DNA from: Actinomycetes bacterium | GTDB taxonomy: Bacteria > Actinomycetota > Acidimicrobiia > Acidimicrobiales > RAAP-2 | Assembly: GCA_021806045.1 (NCBI GenBank) | Contig: JAJZDI010000013.1 | Coordinates: 19,500 to 83,499 of the forward strand | Length of the DNA stretch: 64,000 bases | Reading direction: 5' to 3' | Shown here: piece by piece, positions 1 through 7,234 of the stretch | Position numbering within the stretch: position 1 is the first letter of the stretch | Layout: each line of letters opens with the position of its first letter | Notes under the pieces: model-generated | Told to the model about the DNA's origin: nothing | The model's input: the letters and a program-made list of their open reading frames with translations, nothing else | The model's database searches: none | Program-made: the position numbers and the translations under genes

Positions 1-290
1 GCGTAGGCGGGCCAGGCCAGGAACCAGACCTCCTGGATCTGATCGGAGCAGCTGCACACGTCGATCCGGCCGGCGGGGGCCCACGAGCTGAAGCCGTAGA
101 GGGCCCACGCCCCCAGTGCGTAGAGGGCCAGGGCGGCGGCGGCACCCGCCAGGCTCCACCGGCCGGCGCGCCGACAGCCGGCTGGACCGGTACCGTCCTC
201 CGGTGGTGCGGGGGCCCCGGGGGCCCCGGCGGCCCGTCCGGTCCCGCCGGTCCGGAGCGACCCTGCCGCCCGCACCGGCATGTCGATCAT
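1..290 (-). CDS. N-terminus of a membrane protein, possible GT-C-like glycosyltransferase (partial)
   Basis: Runs off the left edge; only about 96 N-terminal residues are visible. After a Gly/Pro/Ala-rich cytoplasmic leader of about 40 residues there is one hydrophobic segment (about residues 50-68, rich in Ala/Leu/Tyr), then an outside-looking stretch with CSCSD followed by QEVWFLAWPAYA. A Cys/Asp-then-WFLAWP arrangement after the first membrane segment is familiar from large polytopic glycosyltransferase-like proteins of actinobacteria, so a role in envelope glycan assembly is likely but inferred. Start taken at the ATG at 290-288; GTG at 302 is in frame and possible. It is divergent from rmlB, and a nine-codon leader overlaps its ATG. 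Confidence 0.6.
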   Translation of the reverse strand, partial: MIDMPVRAAGSLRTGGTGRAAGAPGAPAPPEDGTGPAGCRRAGRWSLAGAAAALALYALGAWALYGFSSWAPAGRIDVCSCSDQIQEVWFLAWPAY

Positions 291-323
291 GCCGTTCGCC
301 ACCGCAGTCCGACCATCGTCGGC

Positions 324-329
324 AGGCTA
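324..329 (-). promoter_or_regulatory. Putative -10 box (TAGCCT) for the left-edge gene
   Basis: Read on the minus strand, TAGCCT lies 7 nt before an ATG at 316-314. That is the same geometry as the other leaderless heads in this window. The ATG opens a nine-residue frame (MVGLRWRTA, 316-287) whose TGA overlaps the ATG of the membrane-protein gene as ATGA. No -35 element is obvious. Confidence 0.35.
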
Positions 330-348
330 GCCGGGCCGGCCACCCCGT

Positions 349-384
349 CCTGTACCCCATCCTGTACCCCATCCTGTGCCCCGT
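349..384. repeat. Three tandem 12-bp repeats in the divergent promoter region
   Basis: Two identical copies of CCTGTACCCCAT (349-360, 361-372) are followed by a degenerate copy CCTGTGCCCCGT (373-384). They sit between the divergent left-edge gene and rmlB, directly upstream of the rmlB -10 box, where a regulator could bind. Function unknown. Confidence 0.6.
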
Positions 385-400
385 CCCCTGGATCGGGCAG

Positions 401-406
401 TAGTGT
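401..406 (+). promoter_or_regulatory. Putative -10 box (TAGTGT) of the rmlB operon
   Basis: TAGTGT ends 9 nt before the rmlB ATG at 416, with no Shine-Dalgarno between them. This suggests a leaderless transcript. Confidence 0.4.
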
Positions 407-415
407 CTGGCCCGC

Positions 416-1435
416 ATGAAACTCATGGTCACTGGCGGCGCCGGATTCATCGGGTCGAACTTCGTTCGGTCGTGGGTCGAGCGGCACCCCGGTGACACGG
501 TCGTGGCCCTCGACGTCCTCACCTATGCGGGCAACCGCCCGAACCTGGCCGACGTCGAGGACCGGATCACCTTCGTGGAGGCGGACATCGCCGACCTGGA
601 CGTGGTCACGGGCGTGCTCGCCCGGCACGACGTGGACGTCGTCGTCAACTTCGCCGCCGAGTCCCACAACAGCCTCGCCGTGGTCGACCCCGGCAGGTTC
701 TTCCGCACCAACGTGCTCGGCACCCAGGCCCTGCTCGAGGCGGCCAGGCGCCATGGCGTCGCCAGGTTCCACCACATCTCCACCTGCGAGGTCTACGGCG
801 ACCTGGCACTGGACTCGGACGAGCGGTTCACGGAGTCGTCCCCCTACCGGCCCCGTACGCCCTACAACGCGTCGAAGGCGGGGGGAGACCATGCCGTGCG
901 GGCCTATGCGGAGACGTACGGGCTCCCGGTCACCATCACCAACTGCTGCAACAACTACGGGCCCTACCAGTTCCCCGAGAAGGTGATCCCGCTCTTCACG
1001 GCCCGGGCACTCGACGGGCTGCCCCTCCCCCTGTACGCGTCCACCCAGAACCGCCGGGAGTGGCTCCACGTCGACGACCACGTGCTGGCCATCGAGGCGG
1101 TGCTCGAACGGGGTGACGTCGGCGAGACCTACAACGTCGGCAGCGGCGTGGAGGCGTCGATCGAGGAGATCGCCGACGCGGTGCTGGCTGCCACCGGTCA
1201 GCCGGCGTCGCTCAAGGAGATCGTCCCCGACCGGCCGGGTCACGACCGGCGGTACCTGCTCGACTCGTCGAAGATCGCCGACCGACTCGGCTGGCGGCCG
1301 GCAATCGCCTTCGACGAGGGGCTGGCGGCAACCGTGTCGTGGTACGCGTCCCACCGGGAGTGGTGGGAGCCCCTGGTCGGACGGTCGCCCGTCGTCGAAG
1401 GGTCCTGGACCCCTCCCGCAACCGACCCGCGGTGA
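416..1435 (+). CDS. rmlB: dTDP-glucose 4,6-dehydratase-like SDR (divergent RmlB)
   Basis: 339 aa extended SDR. The Rossmann motif TGGAGFIGS is at residues 6-14 and the catalytic YNASK begins at Tyr150. Colinearity with RmlB is strong (FAAESH, NNYGPYQFPEKVIPLF, REWLHVDDH, YNVGSG), and rmlD follows at once, so conversion of dTDP-glucose to the 4-keto-6-deoxy sugar is the natural call. Two features are odd. The usual STDEVYG motif reads STCEVYG, with Cys124 where the dehydration-step Asp normally sits. The usual SHVDRSI reads SHNSLAV. The protein therefore belongs to a divergent RmlB subgroup whose substrate could differ. Probably transcribed without a leader; it overlaps rmlD by GTGA. Confidence 0.8.
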   Translation: MKLMVTGGAGFIGSNFVRSWVERHPGDTVVALDVLTYAGNRPNLADVEDRITFVEADIADLDVVTGVLARHDVDVVVNFAAESHNSLAVVDPGRFFRTNVLGTQALLEAARRHGVARFHHISTCEVYGDLALDSDERFTESSPYRPRTPYNASKAGGDHAVRAYAETYGLPVTITNCCNNYGPYQFPEKVIPLFTARALDGLPLPLYASTQNRREWLHVDDHVLAIEAVLERGDVGETYNVGSGVEASIEEIADAVLAATGQPASLKEIVPDRPGHDRRYLLDSSKIADRLGWRPAIAFDEGLAATVSWYASHREWWEPLVGRSPVVEGSWTPPATDPR

Positions 1436-2376
1436 CGGCGACGACGGTCCTCGTGACCGGAGCCGACGGGCAGCTCGGTCGGGACCTGATGGCGGCGCTC
1501 TCGGGCCGCGTTCCCGACGGCGGCCTCGCGTCCCCACCGACGGGACCGCTCCCCGCTGAGGGGACGATCGAGGTGGTGGCGACCGACGTCGGGGATCTCG
1601 ACATCCGGGACCGGAGCCAGGTGCTCGCCGTGTTCGACGCTGTCGGGCCGGACGTCGTCATCCACGCGGCGGCGATGACCGGCGTCGACGCCTGCGAGTC
1701 CGACGCCGAACTGGCCTTCGCCGTCAACGCGTACGGGACACGCAACGTGGCCGAGGCCACCGCCTGGGCCGGGGCCCACCTGGTCGCCGTCTCGACCGAC
1801 TACGTCTTTGACGGGCGGGCGGGGCGGGCGTACCACGAGTGGGACGAGCCGTGCCCGCAATCCGTGTACGGCGCCAGCAAGCTGGCGGGAGAGCGGGAGG
1901 CCCTGGCCTGCTGCCCACGGGCCGCCGTGGTGCGTACCGCCTGGGTGAGCGGCGCGCACGGAGCCAACATGGTGAAGACCGTCCTCCGCCTCTCGTCGGG
2001 TGGGGGCACCTTGCGCTTCGTCGACGATCAACGGGGTTCACCGACCTTCACCGCCGACCTGGCTCCCGCCATCGCCCGGATCGCCCTCGACCGCCGGCCC
2101 GGGATCTTCCACGTCACCAACGACGGCGACGCCACCTGGTTCGACCTCGCCCGTGCCGTCGTGGCCGCGGCGGGGAGTGACCCCGACCGGGTCGAGGCGA
2201 TATCGACGGCGGAGCTCGACCCGCCCCGCCCCGCCCCGCGCCCCGCCGATTCGCGCCTGGCCAACGCCGCGCTCCGGCTGGCCGGGGTGGGACCCCTGCC
2301 ACCGTGGCAGGACGCGCTGGCCCGGTTGGTGGGAGCTCTGGAGCATGAACGGGCGCCGGCTGGCGGTGGGGACTGA
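1432..2376 (+). CDS. rmlD: dTDP-4-dehydrorhamnose reductase
   Basis: 314 aa from the GTG at 1432, chosen because it forms a GTGA overlap with the rmlB stop and lies just before the Rossmann fold; an upstream ATG at 1339 would only add an implausible Arg-rich extension inside rmlB. The motif TGADGQLGRD is near the N-terminus, the catalytic YGASK follows about 135 residues later, and VSTDYVFDG is typical of RmlD. It catalyses the last step to dTDP-L-rhamnose in the cytoplasm, using NAD(P)H. Translational coupling to rmlB supports a shared pathway. No rmlC epimerase was recognised in the window. Confidence 0.88.
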   Translation: MTATTVLVTGADGQLGRDLMAALSGRVPDGGLASPPTGPLPAEGTIEVVATDVGDLDIRDRSQVLAVFDAVGPDVVIHAAAMTGVDACESDAELAFAVNAYGTRNVAEATAWAGAHLVAVSTDYVFDGRAGRAYHEWDEPCPQSVYGASKLAGEREALACCPRAAVVRTAWVSGAHGANMVKTVLRLSSGGGTLRFVDDQRGSPTFTADLAPAIARIALDRRPGIFHVTNDGDATWFDLARAVVAAAGSDPDRVEAISTAELDPPRPAPRPADSRLANAALRLAGVGPLPPWQDALARLVGALEHERAPAGGGD

Positions 2377-2421
2377 GGTGCGATGCGAAGGATCGGCCAG
2401 GGACAGGGGAGTGAGGGACCG

Positions 2422-3780
2422 ATGACCGGTGGACAGTTCGGGTTGGGCGGACCGTCGGTGCGGGTGCTGCCGCACGGCCGGGGGCACAGTGTCGCGGTCA
2501 TCGGCGTGGGGTACGTGGGCCTGCCCACGGCCGCGACGCTCGCCCACCTGGGTCACCGGGTGACCTGTGGCGACGCGGATGCGGCCAAGGTCGCCATGCT
2601 CGAGGCCGGACGGATCCCCATTGTCGAGGAGCACCTCGACGAGCTTGTGGCCGAGGGAAGAGCCGCTGGCCGGCTCCGCTTCGTGACCGGAGCAGCGGCG
2701 GCTGCTGCGGGTGCCGAGTTCGTCTTCCTGTGCGTGCCGACGCCGCAGGGCGAGGACGGATCGGCCGACCTCTCCTACGTGGAGGCGGTCGCCGCCGAGA
2801 TCGGTCCCGTCCTCGCCCCCGACGCCATAGTCGTCAACAAGTCGACGGTGCCGGTGGGCTCCACCCTGGTCGTCGAGCGGGTCCTCGGCCGGCACGACGT
2901 CGCCGTCGTGTCCAACCCCGAGTTCCTCCGGGAAGGCACGGCGGTGGCCGACAGCCTGCATCCGGGCCGCATCGTGGTGGGGGCGTCCGATCAGGCCGCC
3001 GCCGTCCGGGTGGCCGACCTCTTCGCCGGCACCCATGCGCCCCTCCTGGTGACGGACGCGCCGACGGCGGAGACGATCAAGTACGCCTCCAACGCCTTCC
3101 TCGCCACCAAGCTGAGCTTCATCAACTCGGTGGCCAGCCTGTGCGAGGCGGTCGGGGCGGACGTGCGGGACGTGATCCTGGGCCTCGGCTACGACCGGCG
3201 CATCGGGTTCGAGTACCTCCGGCCCGGCCCGGGGTGGGGCGGGAGCTGCCTCCCGAAGGACACCCGCGCACTGGTGCACATCGCCCGCGAGGCCGGGTAC
3301 GACTTCGCCTTCCTCGAAGGCGCCATCGCGGCCAACAGCGAGCAGCTGGACCGGGTGGTGGAGAAGATCGAGCGGTCGGTGGGCGGCGATCTGGCCGGGA
3401 CGACGGTGGCGGTGTGGGGCCTGACCTTCAAGGCGGGGACCGACGACCTGCGCGACTCCCCGGCGGTGGAGGTCGTCCGCCGGCTGATCGATCGGGGGGC
3501 GTCGGTGCGTGCGTTCGACCCCACCGTGGCGGGCGAACCGGCCCACCCCTCCCCCCTGGCCGGCCTGGAGAAGTTCCACGTCGCCGACGACGCGTACGGT
3601 GCCTGCAGCGGCGCCGAGGTCGTCGCCGTCCTCACCGAGTGGGACGAGTTCCGGTGGCTCGACTTCGGCAGGGTCCGCCTCGAGCTGGGCCGGCCGGCGG
3701 TCGTCGATGCCCGGAACCTGCTGGACCCGGCGCAGCTCCGCCGCCTCGGCTTCACCTACGAGGGGATCGGTCGCCGATGA
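2422..3780 (+). CDS. UDP-glucose 6-dehydrogenase (UDP-glucose/GDP-mannose dehydrogenase family)
   Basis: 452 aa from the ATG at 2422, preceded by GAGGGA at good spacing; an ATG at 2383 is also in frame. The N-terminal NAD domain has GVGYVGLPTA. The catalytic cysteine lies in GWGGSCLPKDT (Cys276). The C-terminal domain has VWGLTFKAGTDDLRDSPA, as in UDP-glucose dehydrogenases. It oxidises UDP-glucose to UDP-glucuronate with two NAD+. The next gene encodes a UDP-glucuronate decarboxylase-like enzyme and overlaps by ATGA, which favours UDP-glucose over GDP-mannose or UDP-ManNAc as substrate. Confidence 0.88.
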   Translation: MTGGQFGLGGPSVRVLPHGRGHSVAVIGVGYVGLPTAATLAHLGHRVTCGDADAAKVAMLEAGRIPIVEEHLDELVAEGRAAGRLRFVTGAAAAAAGAEFVFLCVPTPQGEDGSADLSYVEAVAAEIGPVLAPDAIVVNKSTVPVGSTLVVERVLGRHDVAVVSNPEFLREGTAVADSLHPGRIVVGASDQAAAVRVADLFAGTHAPLLVTDAPTAETIKYASNAFLATKLSFINSVASLCEAVGADVRDVILGLGYDRRIGFEYLRPGPGWGGSCLPKDTRALVHIAREAGYDFAFLEGAIAANSEQLDRVVEKIERSVGGDLAGTTVAVWGLTFKAGTDDLRDSPAVEVVRRLIDRGASVRAFDPTVAGEPAHPSPLAGLEKFHVADDAYGACSGAEVVAVLTEWDEFRWLDFGRVRLELGRPAVVDARNLLDPAQLRRLGFTYEGIGRR

Positions 3781-4820
3781 CCCCGCCGGGCCCGCCGCCG
3801 GTCGAGGGGGTGGCCGTCGTCACCGGCGGCGCCGGCTTCGTGGGCTCCCACCTGTGCGAGGCGCTGGTGGCGCGCGGGAACCGGGTCGTGTGCATCGACG
3901 ACCTGTCCACCGGCCGCTTGGAGAACCTCGCTTCGCTGGACGGTCATCCGTCGTTCGAGCTGCTCGAAGCGGACGTGTCGGCAGGCATCCCCGAGCTCCT
4001 GCCCTTCGGGGAGCCGGCGGCCGTGCTCCACCTGGCCAGCGCGGCGTCCCCGCCCGCCTACCTGGCCCGCCCCCTCGAGACGCTGGCGGTGGGCTCGGAG
4101 GGCACCCGGCACGCGCTCGAGCTGGCCGGCCGCGCCGGGGCCCGCTTCCTGCTCGCGTCGACCAGCGAGGTGTACGGGGACCCTGCCGAACATCCCCAGA
4201 CCGAGCGTTACTGGGGCAACGTCAACCCCATCGGCCCCCGGAGCGTGTACGACGAGGCCAAGCGGTTCGCCGAGGCGCTCACCTTCGCCCACCACCGGGC
4301 ACGGGGGACGGACGTGGCCGTGGCGAGGATCTTCAACACCTATGGCCCCCGGCTTCGCCCGGACGACGGGAGAGTGGTGTCCAACTTCATCCGCCAGGCC
4401 CTGGCCGGCGAGCCGCTCACCGTCTACGGCGACGGGACGCAGACTCGGAGCCTGTGCTACGTCTCCGACCAGGTGGGCGGGCTACTGGCCCTCCTCGACA
4501 GCGGTGTGACCGGCCCCGTCAACATCGGCAACCCCGACGAGCACACCGTCGGTGACCTGGCGCGCCTGGTGGTAGCGTTGCTGCGCTCCACGTCGCCCAT
4601 CGTCCACGAACCGTTGCCGGTCGACGATCCCAGCCGGCGGCGCCCGGATATCAGCCGGGCCCGTGATCTCCTCGGATGGGAGCCCGTCGTCCCCGTGGAG
4701 GTCGGGCTGATGGAGACGGCACGCTACCTGGGGGCGCAGGAAGGCCTGGCGGTCGGGGAGTCGACGGTCGGGCCGGAGACCAGCCGCGGGCACGGCGACG
4801 GCCACGAAGGAGGATCCTGA
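3777..4820 (+). CDS. UDP-glucuronate decarboxylase-like SDR (UDP-xylose synthase)
   Basis: 347 aa, starting at an ATG overlapping the upstream stop (ATGA). NAD-binding TGGAGFVGSHL lies near residue 16. The stretch SEVYGDP...WGNVNPIGPRS leads into catalytic YDEAKR at about residue 157, followed by RIFNTYGPR and VYGDGTQTRSLCYVSD. This is the UXS signature. The enzyme decarboxylates UDP-glucuronate to UDP-xylose (or a 4-keto pentose) for surface glycans. The upstream dehydrogenase supplies its substrate. A generic NAD-dependent epimerase is the main alternative but explains the WGNVNPIGPR block less well. Confidence 0.85.
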   Translation: MTPPGPPPVEGVAVVTGGAGFVGSHLCEALVARGNRVVCIDDLSTGRLENLASLDGHPSFELLEADVSAGIPELLPFGEPAAVLHLASAASPPAYLARPLETLAVGSEGTRHALELAGRAGARFLLASTSEVYGDPAEHPQTERYWGNVNPIGPRSVYDEAKRFAEALTFAHHRARGTDVAVARIFNTYGPRLRPDDGRVVSNFIRQALAGEPLTVYGDGTQTRSLCYVSDQVGGLLALLDSGVTGPVNIGNPDEHTVGDLARLVVALLRSTSPIVHEPLPVDDPSRRRPDISRARDLLGWEPVVPVEVGLMETARYLGAQEGLAVGESTVGPETSRGHGDGHEGGS

Positions 4821-4822
4821 CG

Positions 4823-5542
4823 ATGAACCTGGCGGACCCGCCCGAGTACCGGTCGCTGTCGGTGATCGTCCCCGTCTTCAACGAACGGGCCACGGTGGCC
4901 GAGATCATCCGACGGATCCGAGCCGTCGACGTCCCCTTCGAGGTCGAGGTGATCGCCGTGGACGACGGGTCGTCCGATGGCACCGACAAGGTACTGGCCA
5001 CCCTGGGCGACTCGACGGTCCGGGTGCTCACCCACCCGGTCAACCGGGGGAAGGGCGCAGCCATCCGGACCGGACTGGCGGCGGCCCGTGGCGACCTGGT
5101 GCTCGTCCAGGACGCTGATCTGGAGTACGACCCGCAGGACTGGCCGAAGCTGATCGATCCGATCCTCCGAGGCAAGGCGCGGGTCGTCTACGGCAGCCGC
5201 TTCACCGGGGGCCGGCTCAACATGCTGCCGCTCCACTGGATCGGCAACCGCTTCCTGTCGCTCGTCACGAACGTCCTCTACTCGTCGACCCTCTCCGACA
5301 TGGAGACGTGCTACAAGCTCTTCGACCGGCGGATCATCGAGGGGATCACCATCGAGTCGGACCGGTTCGACTTCGAGCCCGAGATCACTGCGAAGGTCCT
5401 CCGGCGCGGCCATCGCATCTACGAGGTCCCCATCTCCTACGCTGGCCGTGAGGTGACCGAGGGCAAGAAGATTACGTGGCGCGACGGTTTCAGCGCCCTG
5501 CGGGCGCTGGTGAAGTACCGCTTCGTGCGCATGGACCGGTGA
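4823..5542 (+). CDS. GT2 glycosyltransferase, dolichyl/polyprenyl-phosphate mannose synthase-like
   Basis: 239 aa. The ATG at 4823 has a strong AAGGAGGA site 8 nt upstream. It has a single GT-A domain: VIVPVFNE, VDDGSSDGT and QDADLEYDP (the DxD region). The C-terminal half has no membrane segments, so it resembles the soluble DPM1-type enzymes that load a sugar onto polyprenyl phosphate at the membrane face. It overlaps the following rhamnosyltransferase-like gene by GTGA. The sugar transferred cannot be read from the sequence; mannose or glucose are the usual choices. Confidence 0.8.
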   Translation: MNLADPPEYRSLSVIVPVFNERATVAEIIRRIRAVDVPFEVEVIAVDDGSSDGTDKVLATLGDSTVRVLTHPVNRGKGAAIRTGLAAARGDLVLVQDADLEYDPQDWPKLIDPILRGKARVVYGSRFTGGRLNMLPLHWIGNRFLSLVTNVLYSSTLSDMETCYKLFDRRIIEGITIESDRFDFEPEITAKVLRRGHRIYEVPISYAGREVTEGKKITWRDGFSALRALVKYRFVRMDR

Positions 5543-6465
5543 CAGCGCCGCCAGGAGGCGGCGTAGGTGCCGTGGTGGTCGACTACGAGTCCGGCCCGTT
5601 GCTCGCCGCGTGCGTCGACAGTCTGCTGGCCGATGGCGTAACCCGGGTAGTCGTGGTCGACAACGGGTCGGCCGACGGGCCACCCGGCGGGCTCGACCGG
5701 GCCGATCCCCGGGTCGAGGTGGTCCGCCCCGGGCGCAACGTCGGCTACGGCAGCGCGGCCAACCGGGGCGCGGCGGTCGTGGGCGGGGAGCTGTTCCTCG
5801 TGTGCAACCCGGACCTCCGGGTCGTGCCGGGGACGGTGCGGGCGCTCGAGGACGCAGCGCTCGCCGACCCGTCGGTCGCCGTCGTCGGACCGGTGGTCCG
5901 CAACCCGGACGGCACCCGGTACCCGTCGGCCCGCCGGTTCCCGTCGTTGGTGGACGCGGCCGGGCACGCCGTCCTCGGCCGCCTCCGCCCCGGCAACCCC
6001 TTCACCCGGCGCTACCACGGTGCATCGGCCGCCGGCTCGGACCATCCGCCCGGGGCCGTGGTGCCCTCGGACTGGGTGTCGGGAGCCTTCATGGCCGTGC
6101 GCCGCCAGGCGTTCGAACAGGTCGGTGGGTTCGACGAGGGGTACTTCATGTACGCGGAGGACATGGACCTCTGCTGGCGCCTGCGCCAGGCGGGCTGGTC
6201 CGTGGTCTGGACGGGCGCGGGCGAGGTCGTCCACGTCCAGGGCGCGTCCACGGCACGGCACCCCTGGCGGATGCTGGTCGAGCACCACCGTTCGGCACTG
6301 CGCTTCGCCGCCCGGTCGTCGTCCGGATGGCGCCGCCTCACCCTGCCGGTGGTCGCCGTCGTGCTCGGGCTGCGGCTCCTGGCAGCTGCGGCAGGTGCAG
6401 CGGTGGCCGGCGTTCCACGTGGTGGTTCGCCAGGCGCTAGGGTCTCCCCCGATCATGGCAGCTGA
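5539..6465 (+). CDS. GT2 rhamnosyltransferase, WbbL-like
   Basis: 308 aa from a GTG overlapping the upstream stop. The GT2 core shows VVVDNGSADG, NVGYGSAANRGA and CNPDLRV, then NPFTRRYHG, DWVSGAFMAVRR and GGFDEGYFMYAEDMDLCWRLRQAGW. This closely follows mycobacterial WbbL, which adds L-rhamnose from dTDP-rhamnose to the GlcNAc-PP-decaprenol linker. The nearby rmlB-rmlD pair fits a rhamnose donor. A hydrophobic C-terminal stretch (LTLPVVAVVLGLRLLAAAAG) could associate with the membrane. Assignment to the same arabinogalactan-linker step is inference; another rhamnosylation is possible. Confidence 0.78.
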   Translation: MTAPPGGGVGAVVVDYESGPLLAACVDSLLADGVTRVVVVDNGSADGPPGGLDRADPRVEVVRPGRNVGYGSAANRGAAVVGGELFLVCNPDLRVVPGTVRALEDAALADPSVAVVGPVVRNPDGTRYPSARRFPSLVDAAGHAVLGRLRPGNPFTRRYHGASAAGSDHPPGAVVPSDWVSGAFMAVRRQAFEQVGGFDEGYFMYAEDMDLCWRLRQAGWSVVWTGAGEVVHVQGASTARHPWRMLVEHHRSALRFAARSSSGWRRLTLPVVAVVLGLRLLAAAAGAAVAGVPRGGSPGARVSPDHGS

Positions 6466-7234
6466 CCAGACGGGCAAGTGGGTGGCGCGGGCGGCGTCCA
6501 CCGGCGGTGGGCGGACCTATCGCGGCCAGGCGCCGGTCAACTGGTACGCCAGCCTGGTGCTGATCGTCCTCGTCGGGCTCGGCCTGGTCGCCTACAGCCG
6601 CTACGAGCGGACGCACTCGACGGCGTCGTCCGCCGGCCCACCGACGGTGGGGACGGTCTGGCACGCGGCGCTCGGCATCGACATCTGCGGCAAGATCGAG
6701 CCCAACCTCCCAGCTACGCCGACGTCGTCGACCGGCGGGTTCACGACGGACGGGACCGGGGTCGTCACCGTCGCCCCGACGACCGCCTCCCAGGCGGGAG
6801 GCAACGCCGTTCTCGGCAAGTTCGTCTCCGGGGTGCACGGCCTGGTCCTCACCTCCAACTCGCTCGGGTACCCCGGGCAGGGGACCCACACCGACGGGCA
6901 GCGGTGCCCCAAGGGCACGCCTGATGCGGGCAAGACGGGCGTCGTCTCGGTGGTGCAGTGGGCGAACTTCACGGTGAAGAAGGGATCGCCTGTGGGCGGC
7001 GATCCCCGCCAGCTCCGCTTCTCGGACGGGCAGATGATCACCCTCGCCTTCCTCCCCACCTCGGTCAGCGTGCCGAAGCCGCCCGCCTCGACCATCACCG
7101 CGCTCATCAAGGCGACGGAGTCGTCGTCGACGACGGCGACCACGGTGCCGGTCACGCCTTCGACCGCTGTCACCCCGGCGACCACCGCCACCACTGCACC
7201 CGCGACCAAGACGACGACCGCCCCGGCGAAGTGA
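6455..7234 (+). CDS. Membrane-anchored extracytoplasmic protein of unknown function
   Basis: 259 aa from the ATG at 6455, 11 nt after a TAGGGT box and overlapping the previous stop by 11 nt. A short basic cytoplasmic leader is followed by one membrane segment (about residues 29-50, WYASLVLIVLVGLGLVAYS). Then comes an outside domain of about 170 residues with two cysteines (DICGK, RCPKG), and a Thr/Ala/Pro-rich tail ending in about 40 residues of low complexity. No family recognised. Its place between a rhamnosyltransferase and a GDP-mannose synthase, with a GTGA overlap to the latter, suggests a link to envelope glycan assembly. Confidence 0.7.
   Translation: MAADQTGKWVARAASTGGGRTYRGQAPVNWYASLVLIVLVGLGLVAYSRYERTHSTASSAGPPTVGTVWHAALGIDICGKIEPNLPATPTSSTGGFTTDGTGVVTVAPTTASQAGGNAVLGKFVSGVHGLVLTSNSLGYPGQGTHTDGQRCPKGTPDAGKTGVVSVVQWANFTVKKGSPVGGDPRQLRFSDGQMITLAFLPTSVSVPKPPASTITALIKATESSSTTATTVPVTPSTAVTPATTATTAPATKTTTAPAK

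Noticed and set aside
287..1537. A 416-residue open frame opposite rmlB
   Set aside because: It is the complement of rmlB with Arg/Gly/Val-rich composition and no domain; rmlB is unmistakable. Only its last ten codons are discussed as a possible leader peptide.
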